Assembly: GCA_902799875.1 (NCBI GenBank)
Contig: CADCCH010000007.1
Location: 10,165-74,164 of the forward strand
Origin: an uncultured Bacteroidales bacterium
GTDB lineage: Bacteria > Bacteroidota > Bacteroidia > Bacteroidales > Paludibacteraceae
DNA length: 64,000 nt
Direction of reading: 5' to 3'
This document shows, in pieces, positions 1-7,664 of this stretch (position 1 is the first letter of the stretch; each line of letters opens with the position of its first letter). Both the position numbers and the translations under genes were made by a program. The notes below the pieces were generated by a model that saw only the letters and a program-made list of their open reading frames with translations, was not told the origin of the DNA and made no database searches.

Positions 1-1
1 T

Positions 2-118
2 CCCAACTGGGTAGCTTTGCTTCCGGTTGTGGTATTAGTAACAATGCTTTGGATTCGTAAAGATACTGTTCGCAGACTGATAGATGCCGTGCAAGACGAA
101 GATGAAGTACTCTCGTAG
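2..118 (+). CDS. C-terminal end of a membrane protein (partial)
   Basis: The reading frame is open from the left edge to a TAG at 116-118 and gives the last 38 residues of a protein. It begins with a very hydrophobic stretch (VALLPVVVLVTMLW) that would be a final transmembrane helix, followed by a charged cytoplasmic tail (RKDTVRRLIDAVQDEDEVLS). The positive residues directly after the helix suggest an inward-facing C-terminus. The family cannot be recognised from so short a piece; a transporter or other polytopic membrane protein is the reasonable guess. Confidence 0.6.
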   Translation, partial: PNWVALLPVVVLVTMLWIRKDTVRRLIDAVQDEDEVLS

Positions 119-189
119 TTAGTTGGTGATCGCTAAATAACGCTTTTCGATAAAAAAACGAAAATATTTCGAAAAAAAGTGACATATTA

Positions 190-221
190 TTTGCGTATGT
201 CATTTTTTTTGTGTAATTTTG
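190..221 (+). promoter_or_regulatory. Bacteroidetes-type promoter
   Basis: A -33 box TTTGCGTATGTC starts at 190 and a -7 box TAATTTTG lies at 214-221, the standard Bacteroidetes arrangement. No convincing protein gene follows for more than 600 bases, so it probably drives an RNA (next entry). Confidence 0.7.
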
Positions 222-228
222 CGGCGTA

Positions 229-612
229 TTTCATACATGCACTACGTGAGTTCGTATATTTTTGTATGCTCACGTCGGGAGATGTCCTAATAGTGCGGGT
301 GGGATACAGGACATGATAAATAGCGTCTTACGCGCTTTGTTTTGGTCAATCGAAATCTGGTAAATTTCAAAATTTTTATCCAAGACATTGCGACACTAAG
401 ATGCCTATGGTATGTATATATACGTACGCGCGTATGCGTGTACCTTATTAAAATATATAATACGTACGGCGTGGGCTACGGTGTTGCTGTTTGGATAAAA
501 AGGCAATACCAGAGCCTCGATTGGCGGAACAGCAAGATTGCAGTCCCGCTTTTTTATGATGTATATACATCCATAAGCGGGAACACAGTCGGCAGGGTCC
601 CGCTTTTTTGTT
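229..612 (+). ncRNA. Candidate structured RNA or orphan leader
   Basis: This non-coding stretch runs from just after a good promoter to a T-run following a GC-rich hairpin. It contains stems ACGTGAG/CTCACGT (244-250 with 269-275) and ATGTCCT/AGGACAT (282-288 with 308-314), then alternative hairpins at 543-609. It lacks the landmarks I know for tmRNA, RNase P RNA and SRP RNA. A 94-aa reading frame crosses it but looks accidental. The identity is unknown; it may be a small RNA or a leader that has lost its gene. Confidence 0.35.
543..609 (+). terminator. Terminator region with two competing hairpins
   Basis: GTCCCGCTTTTTT occurs twice, at 543-555 and 597-609, and AAGCGGGA lies between them at 575-582. 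The central segment can pair with either copy, so the two hairpins exclude each other. The second copy makes a usual rho-independent terminator. Confidence 0.55.
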
Positions 613-639
613 GTATGTCCTATTGAAAGACAACGGCTT

Positions 640-701
640 TTGCATAGGTGCGAAATTCTTGTTTTTTATATCTTTTTGTATCCTATTTCGCACCTATGCA
701 A
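640..701. repeat. Perfect 17-bp inverted repeat
   Basis: TTGCATAGGTGCGAAAT at 640-656 is exactly complementary to 685-701, with a 28-base T-rich loop. There is no T-run after it in either direction. It lies between the RNA-like region and the toxin-antitoxin promoter; an operator or processing site is possible. Confidence 0.7.
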
Positions 702-751
702 CCGCTTGGGAAATGATCTTTGACATATTGGATTACCGTTATTTTGGTCAA

Positions 752-816
752 AAAGGCCAAAAATGATTCAAAAACGTCTTTTCTCTTGCATATGTCAGAA
801 AAAAGTTGTACCTTTG
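752..816 (+). promoter_or_regulatory. Promoter of the YoeB-type pair with upstream motif
   Basis: A -33 element TTGCATATGTC (786-796) and -7 element TACCTTTG (809-816) precede the antitoxin gene. Upstream lies the motif GGCCAAAAATGATTCAAAAA (about 755-774), and the run CTTTTCTCTTGCATATGTCA is nearly the same as in the module promoters at 55.6 and 56.4 kb (read on the minus strand there). The transcript should start close to 823, so the antitoxin starts at 848. Confidence 0.65.
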
Positions 817-847
817 CAGCAAATTTTTTGATGCAAAGGAGGTTATT

Positions 848-1096
848 ATGACAGCTTTACAACTGAATGCAGACATTTATAGGAACTTGGCAATCTTGTC
901 GGAAGATGAGTCGATGTTGGAGAAAGCAGCTAAGTCGCTTCGCCGTCTTGTTAATAAGATGACGGAAGATCCGACGTGCATGAGCAAAGAAGAGTATTTT
1001 GCAATGCTTGATCAGGCAGAAAAGGGTCCGAGACATAGGATGTTGCCCGATGAAGATTTGACAGCATTTTTAAGGCGCATGGGTCATGATTTATAA
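848..1096 (+). CDS. Antitoxin of a YoeB-type pair
   Basis: This 82-aa acidic and helical protein is the first gene of a two-gene operon and very probably neutralises the toxin encoded directly after it. The ATG at 848 is chosen because it follows AGGAGGT at a proper distance and lies after the promoter; an earlier in-frame ATG at 806 lies within the promoter. No classic Phd/YefM motif is clear, so assignment rests mainly on position, size and the 11-base overlap with the toxin. Such antitoxins usually repress their own promoter. Similar short antitoxins are common in Bacteroidetes. Confidence 0.7.
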   Translation: MTALQLNADIYRNLAILSEDESMLEKAAKSLRRLVNKMTEDPTCMSKEEYFAMLDQAEKGPRHRMLPDEDLTAFLRRMGHDL

Positions 1097-1361
1097 TGTT
1101 GATATCCAAGAACGGGCAGAGTATGATTTGCTTCGGCTCGCGAAAGAAGAACCCAATGCGTTCTTAAAAGCCCAAAGTTTGATTCGGGAACTTCGAGAGC
1201 ACCCGAAGACAGGTACCGGACATCCCGAACCTTTAAAGGGTAAACCTGAAGGACGTTGGAGTCGTCGTATTTCCCAAAAACATCGACTTGTTTATAGGAT
1301 ATTGGAGACAGAGGTAGTAATTCTTGTTATTGCTGCCTATGGCCATTACGAAGATAAGTAA
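1086..1361 (+). CDS. YoeB/Txe-family toxin, mRNA endonuclease
   Basis: This 91-aa protein has the hallmarks of the YoeB/Txe family within the RelE fold: KAQSLIRELREHPKTGTGHPEPLKG in outline, then GRWSRRISQKHRLVYRI, and the C-terminal HY (GHYEDK). In the known family these basic and His/Tyr residues cut mRNA on the ribosome. Length is normal (84-92 aa). The start overlaps the antitoxin end by 11 bases, implying translational coupling. A second, divergent member lies at 56770-57045. Confidence 0.88.
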   Translation: MIYNVDIQERAEYDLLRLAKEEPNAFLKAQSLIRELREHPKTGTGHPEPLKGKPEGRWSRRISQKHRLVYRILETEVVILVIAAYGHYEDK

Positions 1362-1384
1362 CACATAATACATAATACATTAAA

Positions 1385-1421
1385 AAGCGGTAATCCAATT
1401 AAAGCGGATTGCCGCTTTTTT
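1385..1421 (+). terminator. Terminator after the YoeB-type operon
   Basis: AAGCGGTAATCC (1385-1396) pairs with GGATTGCCGCTT (1405-1416) with one G-T pair and is followed by a run of T, a standard rho-independent terminator. Confidence 0.8.
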
Positions 1422-1444
1422 GTGCGTGTCTTTGACTATCAATA

Positions 1445-1488
1445 CCGACAGTCAGCCGACAGTCAGCCGACAGTCAGCCGACAGTCAA
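1445..1488. repeat. Four tandem 11-bp units
   Basis: CCGACAGTCAG is repeated exactly three times, with a fourth copy differing in the last base. The rest of 1364-1613 shows only a terminator, variations on GACCAG and a small hairpin GAGGG-GTAA-CCCTC at 1573-1586 before the next gene. Compare the 11-bp fourfold repeat at 45680-45723. Confidence 0.95.
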
Positions 1489-1613
1489 CGCTAAGATCAC
1501 TACTCTGTCACTCCGATGACCGGTAGACCAGACGACCAGTAAACAAAAGAACAAAACCAATTTATAATTAACCGAGGGGTAACCCTCACAGTATTAACTT
1601 AAAACAAAAAATT

Positions 1614-4343
1614 ATGAGAAAATTTTTCTTAATTCCGCTAATGACGCTCATGTGTAGCGTTATGGCGTTTGCAGAAGTAGAGACTCTAACTACTGCTGAA
1701 GAATTACGAACATTCTTAACAAAAGCAGGTACTGCTGAGGGTGTTCTGACGGCTAGCGTTGATATTACCGATGCGGCTATTGTGACGCAAGGAGACAAAA
1801 CGCTAACTCTTAATGACGATGTAGTCGTAACTTACAAGCGTTTCTCTGGTACGTATGTTGATAATATCAATATCCCTTCCGGAGCAACACTTACGCTTCT
1901 TGGTAATGGTACATTTTCAGGCAATAACCGTGCAATCGCTACGTTAGGAGGCGAATTGGTTATAGGTCCTGCAGATAAAAGTTCGCAACCTCATTTTACG
2001 TCTACACGTACCGATGCAGGTTGTATAATACAAGCAAATAGTGGAACTGTAACTATTCACAATGCAGATGTAAGAGCGGCTGCTATTTCTCTTTGGACAA
2101 AGAATGGCGGAAACTTAATTGTAAATAATGGTATTTTTGAATCTGATTGCGCACAAACTGTTAATGTTGCTGCAAATAGTTATTATGAGCAAAATGGAGG
2201 TACCTTCATTAACAATACGTCAACAAAACATGGAACATATTCGTACACAATTATGGTTCAGGGTCATGCTGTATTTAATGATGGTCTTGTTTCTGGTGTG
2301 CATGGTGGTGTCGATGTATCATATTGGCAAGCAACTGCAGAAATCAATGGAGGAACATATGAAACCCGTCCATGTATATATGGTGGCGCTAGTCACTATG
2401 CACTTTATGCGTCAACGTATGGCGTAGCTACTGTGCGAGGTGGTAAGTTTAAATCAGCTGATAAGAAAGCTGTGTTCTGTGGAAACAACGATGTATATTC
2501 TGAAATTGGTGTTGTAAATATTTATGGTGGAGAGTTTGCAACAAAAGCATATGTACAATATGCGCCTACTAATACATTCCCAGCAAGTGTGCCAACAACT
2601 TCTCAATGGTACTCTTCGTTCGGTACTGACGCTCCGCTGCCCGCAGGTTATGAGTATTATGAAACAGGTGACGCTACATATCCTTATGGCGTACGTGCTG
2701 TTGAAGGAAAAGAGGCAGATGCTATTGATCCTGCTCAGCAAGCAGCACAGGAAGCAGATCCTACTTACACTATTCCATGGCAACAAGCAACCACTTGGGC
2801 TGCAGACGAGGTGCCTGTTGAAAATACAATCGTAACTATTCCTGTTGACGCTACGGTAACCGTCAGCAAAGATGAAGCAGTTAAGGATGCTGTTGCTGAC
2901 CAAGTATACGTGAGCCAAGGTGCTACGCTGAAAGTAGAAGAAGGTACTACTCTTACCGTCGGTGATGGTGGTATGAATATCGGTAATGGCGGTCAAATTG
3001 TTGTTGAAGCCGGTGCAACTGTTAAGATTGGTTCTGCAGGTGTTATCACTACGGAAGAAGAAGCTCTCGTTATTGAGTCTAACGATGATGTACAGGGTGT
3101 TCTGCTCTATGAGCCGAGTGTTGATGAGAATACTCAACCAAAAGCAACCGTTAAACTGACGACCAAGGCAAAACAAATTGGTGCTAACAGTTATGTATTC
3201 GAGCGTTTCGCTATTCCGACTGTCAATGGTGCAGTTACAAATTACAGCATTGAAGGCGGTATCCCGACCAGCGGTTTGTATAATGATGCTCCTTCGTTCT
3301 TGCAAGCTGTTTGGGAGTGGAACAATACTACCGACGAATGGGAACAGTTAAGCCAATTCAAAGATATGCAACCGTTCCATGGTTATCAGTTGACGAACAA
3401 CTCAGCTGCCGGCGGTCTTGTATATGTATTCGAGGGCAACTTGGTAGGTAACCAAAATAAGAGCTATGAGTTCGTTGAGAACGGTTTCCATTTCTTTGGT
3501 AACAGTTATTCCGCAGACATCAATATTAAGTCATTCCTTGATGAACTTGGCGCGAATGTAGAGAAGACGGTATGGGTATATGATCCGTACGATAAAACAT
3601 TTAAGACAATTACTCGACTTACAGCAAATGGCCGTGTAAAATATGGTAATGGCGAAGCTATTAAAGACGTTCGTTCTATGCAAGCATTCTTGATGTATCT
3701 GTCCGATGGTACAAGCGGTACGGCAGGTGTTAATTATTCGAGCGCTATTTGGGGTAACCCGAAATATAATGGTGGTTCTTCTGCTCCTGCTCGTCAAACA
3801 GAGGTTGCTGAGGATTGGGTAACCATCCGCGTTTCGGCCGCTAACGGTTTGAAGGATGAGGTTATTCTGAACCAAAGCGAAGACTTTACTGCTGCTTTCG
3901 AAAATGGCGCAGATGCTAACAAGTTCATGAACAACGAGAACATCAACCTCTACGCTGCTACCAATGCCGGTAATTTGGCTGTTGTGGCTACTAACGATCT
4001 GAACAATACGGTTCTTACGTTCGCTGCCGGCAACGCTGCCGAGTACACACTACAATTCGCTGACATCGAGGGTTATGAGTTCACGCTCCGCGACAACGTA
4101 ACGGGTGCAAGAGTATTAATGACCGAGGGCGCAACCTATACTTTCAGCCAAGATGCCAACACTACCGTTCCGGCACGCTTCGAGGTAATTGGTGCTCCGC
4201 AAGTTACGACCGCTATTGGTAATGTAGAGGCTACTGCTAAAGAAATGGGCATCTATACTATTACCGGTCAGTTCTTGGGTCATGACTTTACGAGCCTGCC
4301 TGCTGGTGTATATGTTGTAAATGGTGTGAAGATTGTAAAATAA
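1614..4343 (+). CDS. Large secreted beta-helix-like protein with T9SS-type tail
   Basis: This 909-aa protein has a signal peptide (MRKFFLIPLMTLMCSVMAFA). Residues about 60-330 are rich in short repeated strands with NGG, GGT and VNNG turns, suggesting a right-handed beta-helix as in adhesins and pectin lyase-like folds. A second repeat-like zone near 420-480 (VTVSKDEAV, GATVKIGSAG) is also beta-helical in character. The C-terminal third resembles the generic beta-sandwich parts of Bacteroidales surface proteins. The end (LPAGVYVVNGVKIVK) matches the usual type IX secretion sorting tail. It heads an apparent operon with 4403-5806. No enzyme motif is recognised; an adhesive or structural surface role is inferred. 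Confidence 0.75.
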   Translation: MRKFFLIPLMTLMCSVMAFAEVETLTTAEELRTFLTKAGTAEGVLTASVDITDAAIVTQGDKTLTLNDDVVVTYKRFSGTYVDNINIPSGATLTLLGNGTFSGNNRAIATLGGELVIGPADKSSQPHFTSTRTDAGCIIQANSGTVTIHNADVRAAAISLWTKNGGNLIVNNGIFESDCAQTVNVAANSYYEQNGGTFINNTSTKHGTYSYTIMVQGHAVFNDGLVSGVHGGVDVSYWQATAEINGGTYETRPCIYGGASHYALYASTYGVATVRGGKFKSADKKAVFCGNNDVYSEIGVVNIYGGEFATKAYVQYAPTNTFPASVPTTSQWYSSFGTDAPLPAGYEYYETGDATYPYGVRAVEGKEADAIDPAQQAAQEADPTYTIPWQQATTWAADEVPVENTIVTIPVDATVTVSKDEAVKDAVADQVYVSQGATLKVEEGTTLTVGDGGMNIGNGGQIVVEAGATVKIGSAGVITTEEEALVIESNDDVQGVLLYEPSVDENTQPKATVKLTTKAKQIGANSYVFERFAIPTVNGAVTNYSIEGGIPTSGLYNDAPSFLQAVWEWNNTTDEWEQLSQFKDMQPFHGYQLTNNSAAGGLVYVFEGNLVGNQNKSYEFVENGFHFFGNSYSADINIKSFLDELGANVEKTVWVYDPYDKTFKTITRLTANGRVKYGNGEAIKDVRSMQAFLMYLSDGTSGTAGVNYSSAIWGNPKYNGGSSAPARQTEVAEDWVTIRVSAANGLKDEVILNQSEDFTAAFENGADANKFMNNENINLYAATNAGNLAVVATNDLNNTVLTFAAGNAAEYTLQFADIEGYEFTLRDNVTGARVLMTEGATYTFSQDANTTVPARFEVIGAPQVTTAIGNVEATAKEMGIYTITGQFLGHDFTSLPAGVYVVNGVKIVK

Positions 4344-4402
4344 AATGAATCGTTTTTGGGCTGCTTCCCTTCGGGGAGGCATCCCTAAAAACCACCCAAA
4401 AG

Positions 4403-4561
4403 ATGAAAACGTATACTACACCTCAAACAATAGAGACAAGAGTTAATAGTCTTTTTGCTATTTGTGAGCCAAGTCCCGGAAACTCTCAAATAACAGGAGA
4501 TGCTCCCGGAATACAAGGTGGCGGAACTACCATGGCTCCTGGTAGGCAGAAGGCATTTTAA
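4403..4561 (+). CDS. Short peptide of the YxxPxxE family (probable)
   Basis: This 52-aa reading frame sits between two secreted-protein genes. The peptide starts MKTYTTPQTIE, which fits the leader pattern Y-x-x-P-x-x-E seen in three other tiny genes of this window, and ends in a Gly/Pro/Thr-rich part (GIQGGGTTMAPG). Unlike the others it has no MQ after the leader and contains one Cys. It has no signal peptide or transmembrane segment. There are 59 bases between it and the gene before and 26 to the next, so cotranscription is likely. Function unknown. Confidence 0.6.
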   Translation: MKTYTTPQTIETRVNSLFAICEPSPGNSQITGDAPGIQGGGTTMAPGRQKAF

Positions 4562-4587
4562 TTGTAAATTATTAAAGTTCTAATAAA

Positions 4588-5658
4588 ATGAAAAAGTTAT
4601 TTATTTCGATTATTGCATTGGTTAGCGCAATGACAATGTCGGCACAAATTACAGCAGACGTAACATTGCGTTTGCAATCGCAAAGCGGTTCTGTATGCGA
4701 ATTATATTTGTTCGCTGGTCCGGACTTGGCTGCAAGTCCTGAGCGTGGTTCGTTCATGGCAAACGCTTCTAATCCGGAAGACGTAAATATTTTCGCTCTT
4801 GATCCGGCAAACAACAACCGTTACGCTTCTTTCGGTAACGAGACGCTGGTTAATATTCCAGTAGGCATCATTACGAGCAAAGAGGAAGCAGCACTTCAAA
4901 ACTACACCATTCATTTCGAGGTATTTGAGGATGCAGAAGTGCTTAAACTCAAAGACTTGGTAACCGGTACAGAGACGGATATCACTAATGGTGGTAGTTA
5001 TGCATTTACTATTGCTGCTGCAACCGATCCTTCTTACGTAGAGGGTGCATATTCTGTAATTGCTAATCGTTTCTTTATTAATTACAATGCAGCTGCGCTA
5101 CATTCGGTTACCACCAACGCGTACGGTTTCTGCTCGTTCGCTTCGAGCGAGGACGTTGAGTTCTTGGGCGGTCTGAAGGCATATAAGGGCGATTTTAATC
5201 CTGCTACGTATGAGCTTACGTTGACCGAAGTTGGTACCAAAGTGCCGGCTGGCAATGGTGTGATCCTCTGGAATGCCAACGAGACCGCTGAGACCTTCTA
5301 CTACAACGTAGGCGTTGATGCAAGTGCAGCTGACGTTACCGGTAATGATTTCGTAGGTGCTGTAGCTGCCAAGCCCGTTGCCGACATCAGCGCAGATGCT
5401 ATCTACTGCTTGCATGGCAATGAGTTGATGAAGTACGTAGGTACCGAAGACATCCCTGCCGGAAAGGCTTATCTGCCTGTTTCTGCTTCTTCTTCAGCTC
5501 CCCAACGTATCCGCATGGTCTTCCATGAAACAGAGCAAACAGAAGCTGTTAGCAATGTAGAAGCTACTGTAAAGGCAGTGAAGTTCGTTGAGAACGGTCA
5601 GATTTATATCCGCCGTGGTAATGAGGTATTCAACCTCCAAGGTCAAATCGTAAAATAA
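4588..5658 (+). CDS. Secreted protein with short C-terminal NGQ tail module
   Basis: This 356-aa protein has a clear signal peptide (MKKLFISIIALVSAMTMSAQ). The body looks all-beta, without known catalytic motifs. The last 28 residues (KFVENGQIYIRRGNEVFNLQGQIVK in part) form a short module that recurs at the ends of the proteins at 14898-15632, 47369-52870 and 57365-63148. The module ends like type IX secretion tails and may be an export or attachment signal. The gene lies between two short peptide genes in one operon. Nothing supports a specific function. Confidence 0.75.
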   Translation: MKKLFISIIALVSAMTMSAQITADVTLRLQSQSGSVCELYLFAGPDLAASPERGSFMANASNPEDVNIFALDPANNNRYASFGNETLVNIPVGIITSKEEAALQNYTIHFEVFEDAEVLKLKDLVTGTETDITNGGSYAFTIAAATDPSYVEGAYSVIANRFFINYNAAALHSVTTNAYGFCSFASSEDVEFLGGLKAYKGDFNPATYELTLTEVGTKVPAGNGVILWNANETAETFYYNVGVDASAADVTGNDFVGAVAAKPVADISADAIYCLHGNELMKYVGTEDIPAGKAYLPVSASSSAPQRIRMVFHETEQTEAVSNVEATVKAVKFVENGQIYIRRGNEVFNLQGQIVK

Positions 5659-5671
5659 GGAGGACACAACT

Positions 5672-5806
5672 ATGAAACGTAATTATATTGCCCCCAACAC
5701 GGAAATGATCAACCTCTCTTCGGAAGGTATCATGCAGAATCCGTCTTTGACGATTAACACAACCTCCGGTGCAGGTACAATCAGTTCCGCTTCGGCGATT
5801 GAGTAA
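5672..5806 (+). CDS. Short peptide of the YxxPxxE family
   Basis: This 44-aa peptide begins MKRNYIAPNTEMINLSSEG, then IMQN and a Ser/Thr/Gly-rich tail (TSGAGTISSASAIE). An AGGAGG site 12 bases before the ATG, unusually strong for this phylum, supports real translation. It follows the 356-aa secreted protein by 13 bases and is the last gene before the terminator at 5852. The leader matches the peptides at 46400-46546 and 56553-56732 (Y/K-x-x-P-x-x-E, then MQ). There is no signal peptide. It looks like a leader-plus-core precursor, but no modifying enzyme is nearby. Confidence 0.72.
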   Translation: MKRNYIAPNTEMINLSSEGIMQNPSLTINTTSGAGTISSASAIE

Positions 5807-5851
5807 AAACACACTCACGCTATGTGAGGTAAACTGAAAAAGTTTTTTCAA

Positions 5852-5889
5852 GGCGTGCCCCTTTGCGAAAAGCGGCACGTCATTTTTTT
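5852..5889 (+). terminator. Terminator of the secreted-protein operon
   Basis: GGCGTGCC (5852-5859) pairs with GGCACGT (5874-5880) and a run of eight T follows. It closes the operon starting with the 909-aa gene. Confidence 0.75.
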
Positions 5890-5948
5890 TGCAAAAGTAG
5901 TAAGTTACGATAGTAAAATAACGATTTTTCGAAAAAAGTGCAAAAATA

Positions 5949-5980
5949 TTTGCGTATGTCAAAAAAAAGCAGTACTTTCG
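5949..5980 (+). promoter_or_regulatory. Promoter of the AAA_14 ATPase gene
   Basis: The -33 box TTTGCGTATGTCA starts at 5949. The -7 box is TACTTTCG at 5973-5980, one base off the consensus TAnnTTTG, which may make it weaker. Confidence 0.65.
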
Positions 5981-5990
5981 CAACGGATTT

Positions 5991-6068
5991 TGTGATTTTT
6001 TGGCATAATTTATATGCCGAAAATGTGATTTTTTGGTTGTTTTTATATCTAAAAATGTGATTTGATAG
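5991..6068 (+). repeat. Three TGTGATTT repeats in the ATPase leader
   Basis: TGTGATTTTTTGG begins at 5991 and 6024, and TGTGATTTG at 6056, spaced 33 and 32 bases, all between the promoter and the start codon. A small palindrome GGCATAATTTATATGCC lies inside the first unit. They may be operator sites or an RNA structure. Confidence 0.7.
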
Positions 6069-6069
6069 T

Positions 6070-7410
6070 ATGCAACTCCTTGAAAGAAAGATAGATACAT
6101 ATCTTCAAGATTGGAAGAACAGCTCAAAGAGAAAACCTTTGATTGTAAAAGGTGCACGACAAATTGGCAAAACGGAGTCTATCCGGGCTTTCGGCAAAGC
6201 GAACTATGAGTCGGTTATTGAGATTAACTTTGTACTTCAGAAGAAGTTCCGAGCGATTTTTGATAATGGCTATGAAGTGGATACTATCATCAAAAATATA
6301 TCCCTCCTGGAGCCTTCATGGAAGTTCATCCCCAATAAGACGCTGCTCTTCTTTGATGAGTTGCAGAAATGCCCGGATTGTGCCACTTCACTCAAATCCT
6401 TCTGCTTGGATGGCCGTTATGACGTCATCTGTTCCGGTTCGTTAATGGGCATCTATTATGAAGAGATTGAATCCAATGCGGTAGGTTTCAAGGATGACTT
6501 CGAAATGCACTCCATGGACTTTGAGGAATTCCTTTGGGCAAAAGGCTACTCACGCGAGCAAGTAGAAGATCTCTATCAACATATGATCACATTGCAACCT
6601 TTCTCGCAATTGGAGATGGACACAATGATGGATCTTTTCCGCGACTATATGACCCTCGGAGGTATGCCGGAAGTAGTGAAGATGTACATCGACAACGGAC
6701 ATTTTGAGGGTACGCTCAAATTGCAACGCCAGTTGCTCAAGGACTACGAAGAAGATATCACTAAGTACGCCAAGAAGACAGACAAGGCCAAGATTTTGGC
6801 GGTATATAACCATATATCTACCTTCCTTGCTAAAGATAATAAGAAATACCAAATCTCCAAAATCGCTAAGGGCGCACGCAACAGAGAATACATCGGAGCC
6901 GTTGAGTGGTTGAAAGAAGCAGGAGTGATTAACGTATGCTATTGTTTGAATAACGTGGAACTGCCGCTGAAAGGAAACTATAATCCGGAGTACTATAAGT
7001 TGTATTACCATGACACCGGCCTACTTATTGCATCGCTGGACAAGGAGGCACAGGAGGACTTGCGCGCTAACAAGAACTTCGGCACATACAAGGGTGCCAT
7101 CTATAAAAATGTAGTAGGCGAAATGTTGCGTAAGTCCGGTTATGAGCAGTTGTATTTCTACCGACACGATAACCCTTCGTTGGAGATGGACTATTTTGTG
7201 CGTGATGCCGATTCGCTGATTCCGGTGGAAGTCAAAGCCAAAGATGGAGCAACTGCTTCGTTGAACAACCTTATCAAATGGGATTCATATCCCGATGTAC
7301 ACTATGGCATCAAACTGGGCTATAAGAACATCGGTTGGAATGGTGCGTTCTATACTTTCCCGTATTTCCTAACATTCTTGATTAAACGATTCCTCGCCGA
7401 AAAAAGGTAA
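6070..7410 (+). CDS. AAA_14/DUF4143 family ATP-binding protein
   Basis: This 446-aa protein is the common bacterial two-domain ATPase: AAA_14 domain with Walker A GARQIGKT (residues 29-36) and Walker B LLFFDELQKCPD (about residue 92), then a C-terminal DUF4143 region with a PD-(D/E)XK-like segment (YFVRDADSLIPVEVKAK). The family is widespread, often variable between strains and biochemically little known; the nuclease-like tail suggests a DNA role. It is a single gene with its own promoter and a repeat-bearing leader, between an operon end and the tRNA-Gln promoter. Length is typical. Confidence 0.85.
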   Translation: MQLLERKIDTYLQDWKNSSKRKPLIVKGARQIGKTESIRAFGKANYESVIEINFVLQKKFRAIFDNGYEVDTIIKNISLLEPSWKFIPNKTLLFFDELQKCPDCATSLKSFCLDGRYDVICSGSLMGIYYEEIESNAVGFKDDFEMHSMDFEEFLWAKGYSREQVEDLYQHMITLQPFSQLEMDTMMDLFRDYMTLGGMPEVVKMYIDNGHFEGTLKLQRQLLKDYEEDITKYAKKTDKAKILAVYNHISTFLAKDNKKYQISKIAKGARNREYIGAVEWLKEAGVINVCYCLNNVELPLKGNYNPEYYKLYYHDTGLLIASLDKEAQEDLRANKNFGTYKGAIYKNVVGEMLRKSGYEQLYFYRHDNPSLEMDYFVRDADSLIPVEVKAKDGATASLNNLIKWDSYPDVHYGIKLGYKNIGWNGAFYTFPYFLTFLIKRFLAEKR

Positions 7411-7445
7411 AAAAGTACACAAAATTGCATTTTTTTGCAAAAATA

Positions 7446-7477
7446 TTTGCGTATTTGAATTTTTTGTAGTAATTTTG
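7446..7477 (+). promoter_or_regulatory. Promoter of tRNA-Gln, likely also rplY
   Basis: TTTGCGTATTTGAA at 7446 and TAATTTTG at 7470-7477 fit the Bacteroidetes consensus. The transcript would begin just before the tRNA at 7497. No terminator is visible between the tRNA and rplY. Confidence 0.7.
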
Positions 7478-7496
7478 CACGCTTTTTCGAAAGTGC

Positions 7497-7567
7497 TGTC
7501 CACTCGTATATCGGTATTACACCGGATTTTGGTTCCGAGAAGCGAGGTTCGACTCCTCGGTGGACAA
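7497..7567 (+). tRNA. tRNA-Gln (UUG)
   Basis: A complete cloverleaf of 71 bases: acceptor TGTCCAC/GTGGACA, D stem GTA/TAC with GG in the loop, anticodon loop TTTTGGT giving TTG, T arm CGAGG-TTCGACT-CCTCG, discriminator A. One mismatch (C-A) sits at the top of the anticodon stem. CCA is not encoded. Confidence 0.88.
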
Positions 7568-7664
7568 CAAAAGGCTGCGATAATAAGCGGCCTATTTTTT
7601 CCGCAAAAGCGGAGCGAGTGTGATGGAATACTCGGTATTAAGTAACACAAACAAATTTTAAACA

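Noticed and set aside
342..626. 94-aa frame after the promoter at 190
   Set aside because: Composition is irregular, it crosses terminator-like hairpins, and no family resemblance is seen; an RNA is a better reading.
806..847. Longer start for the first YoeB antitoxin
   Set aside because: The ATG at 806 lies in the -7 region of the promoter; the AGGAGGT-preceded ATG at 848 is better.
1445..1488. CRISPR-like array
   Set aside because: Units are contiguous 11-mers without spacers and there are no cas genes.
5672..5806. Class II microcin or bacteriocin precursor
   Set aside because: No GG-type leader end, immunity gene or dedicated transporter next to it.
7497..7567. tRNA as attachment site of an integrated element
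   Set aside because: No repeat of the tRNA end is found elsewhere in the window and core genes follow directly.
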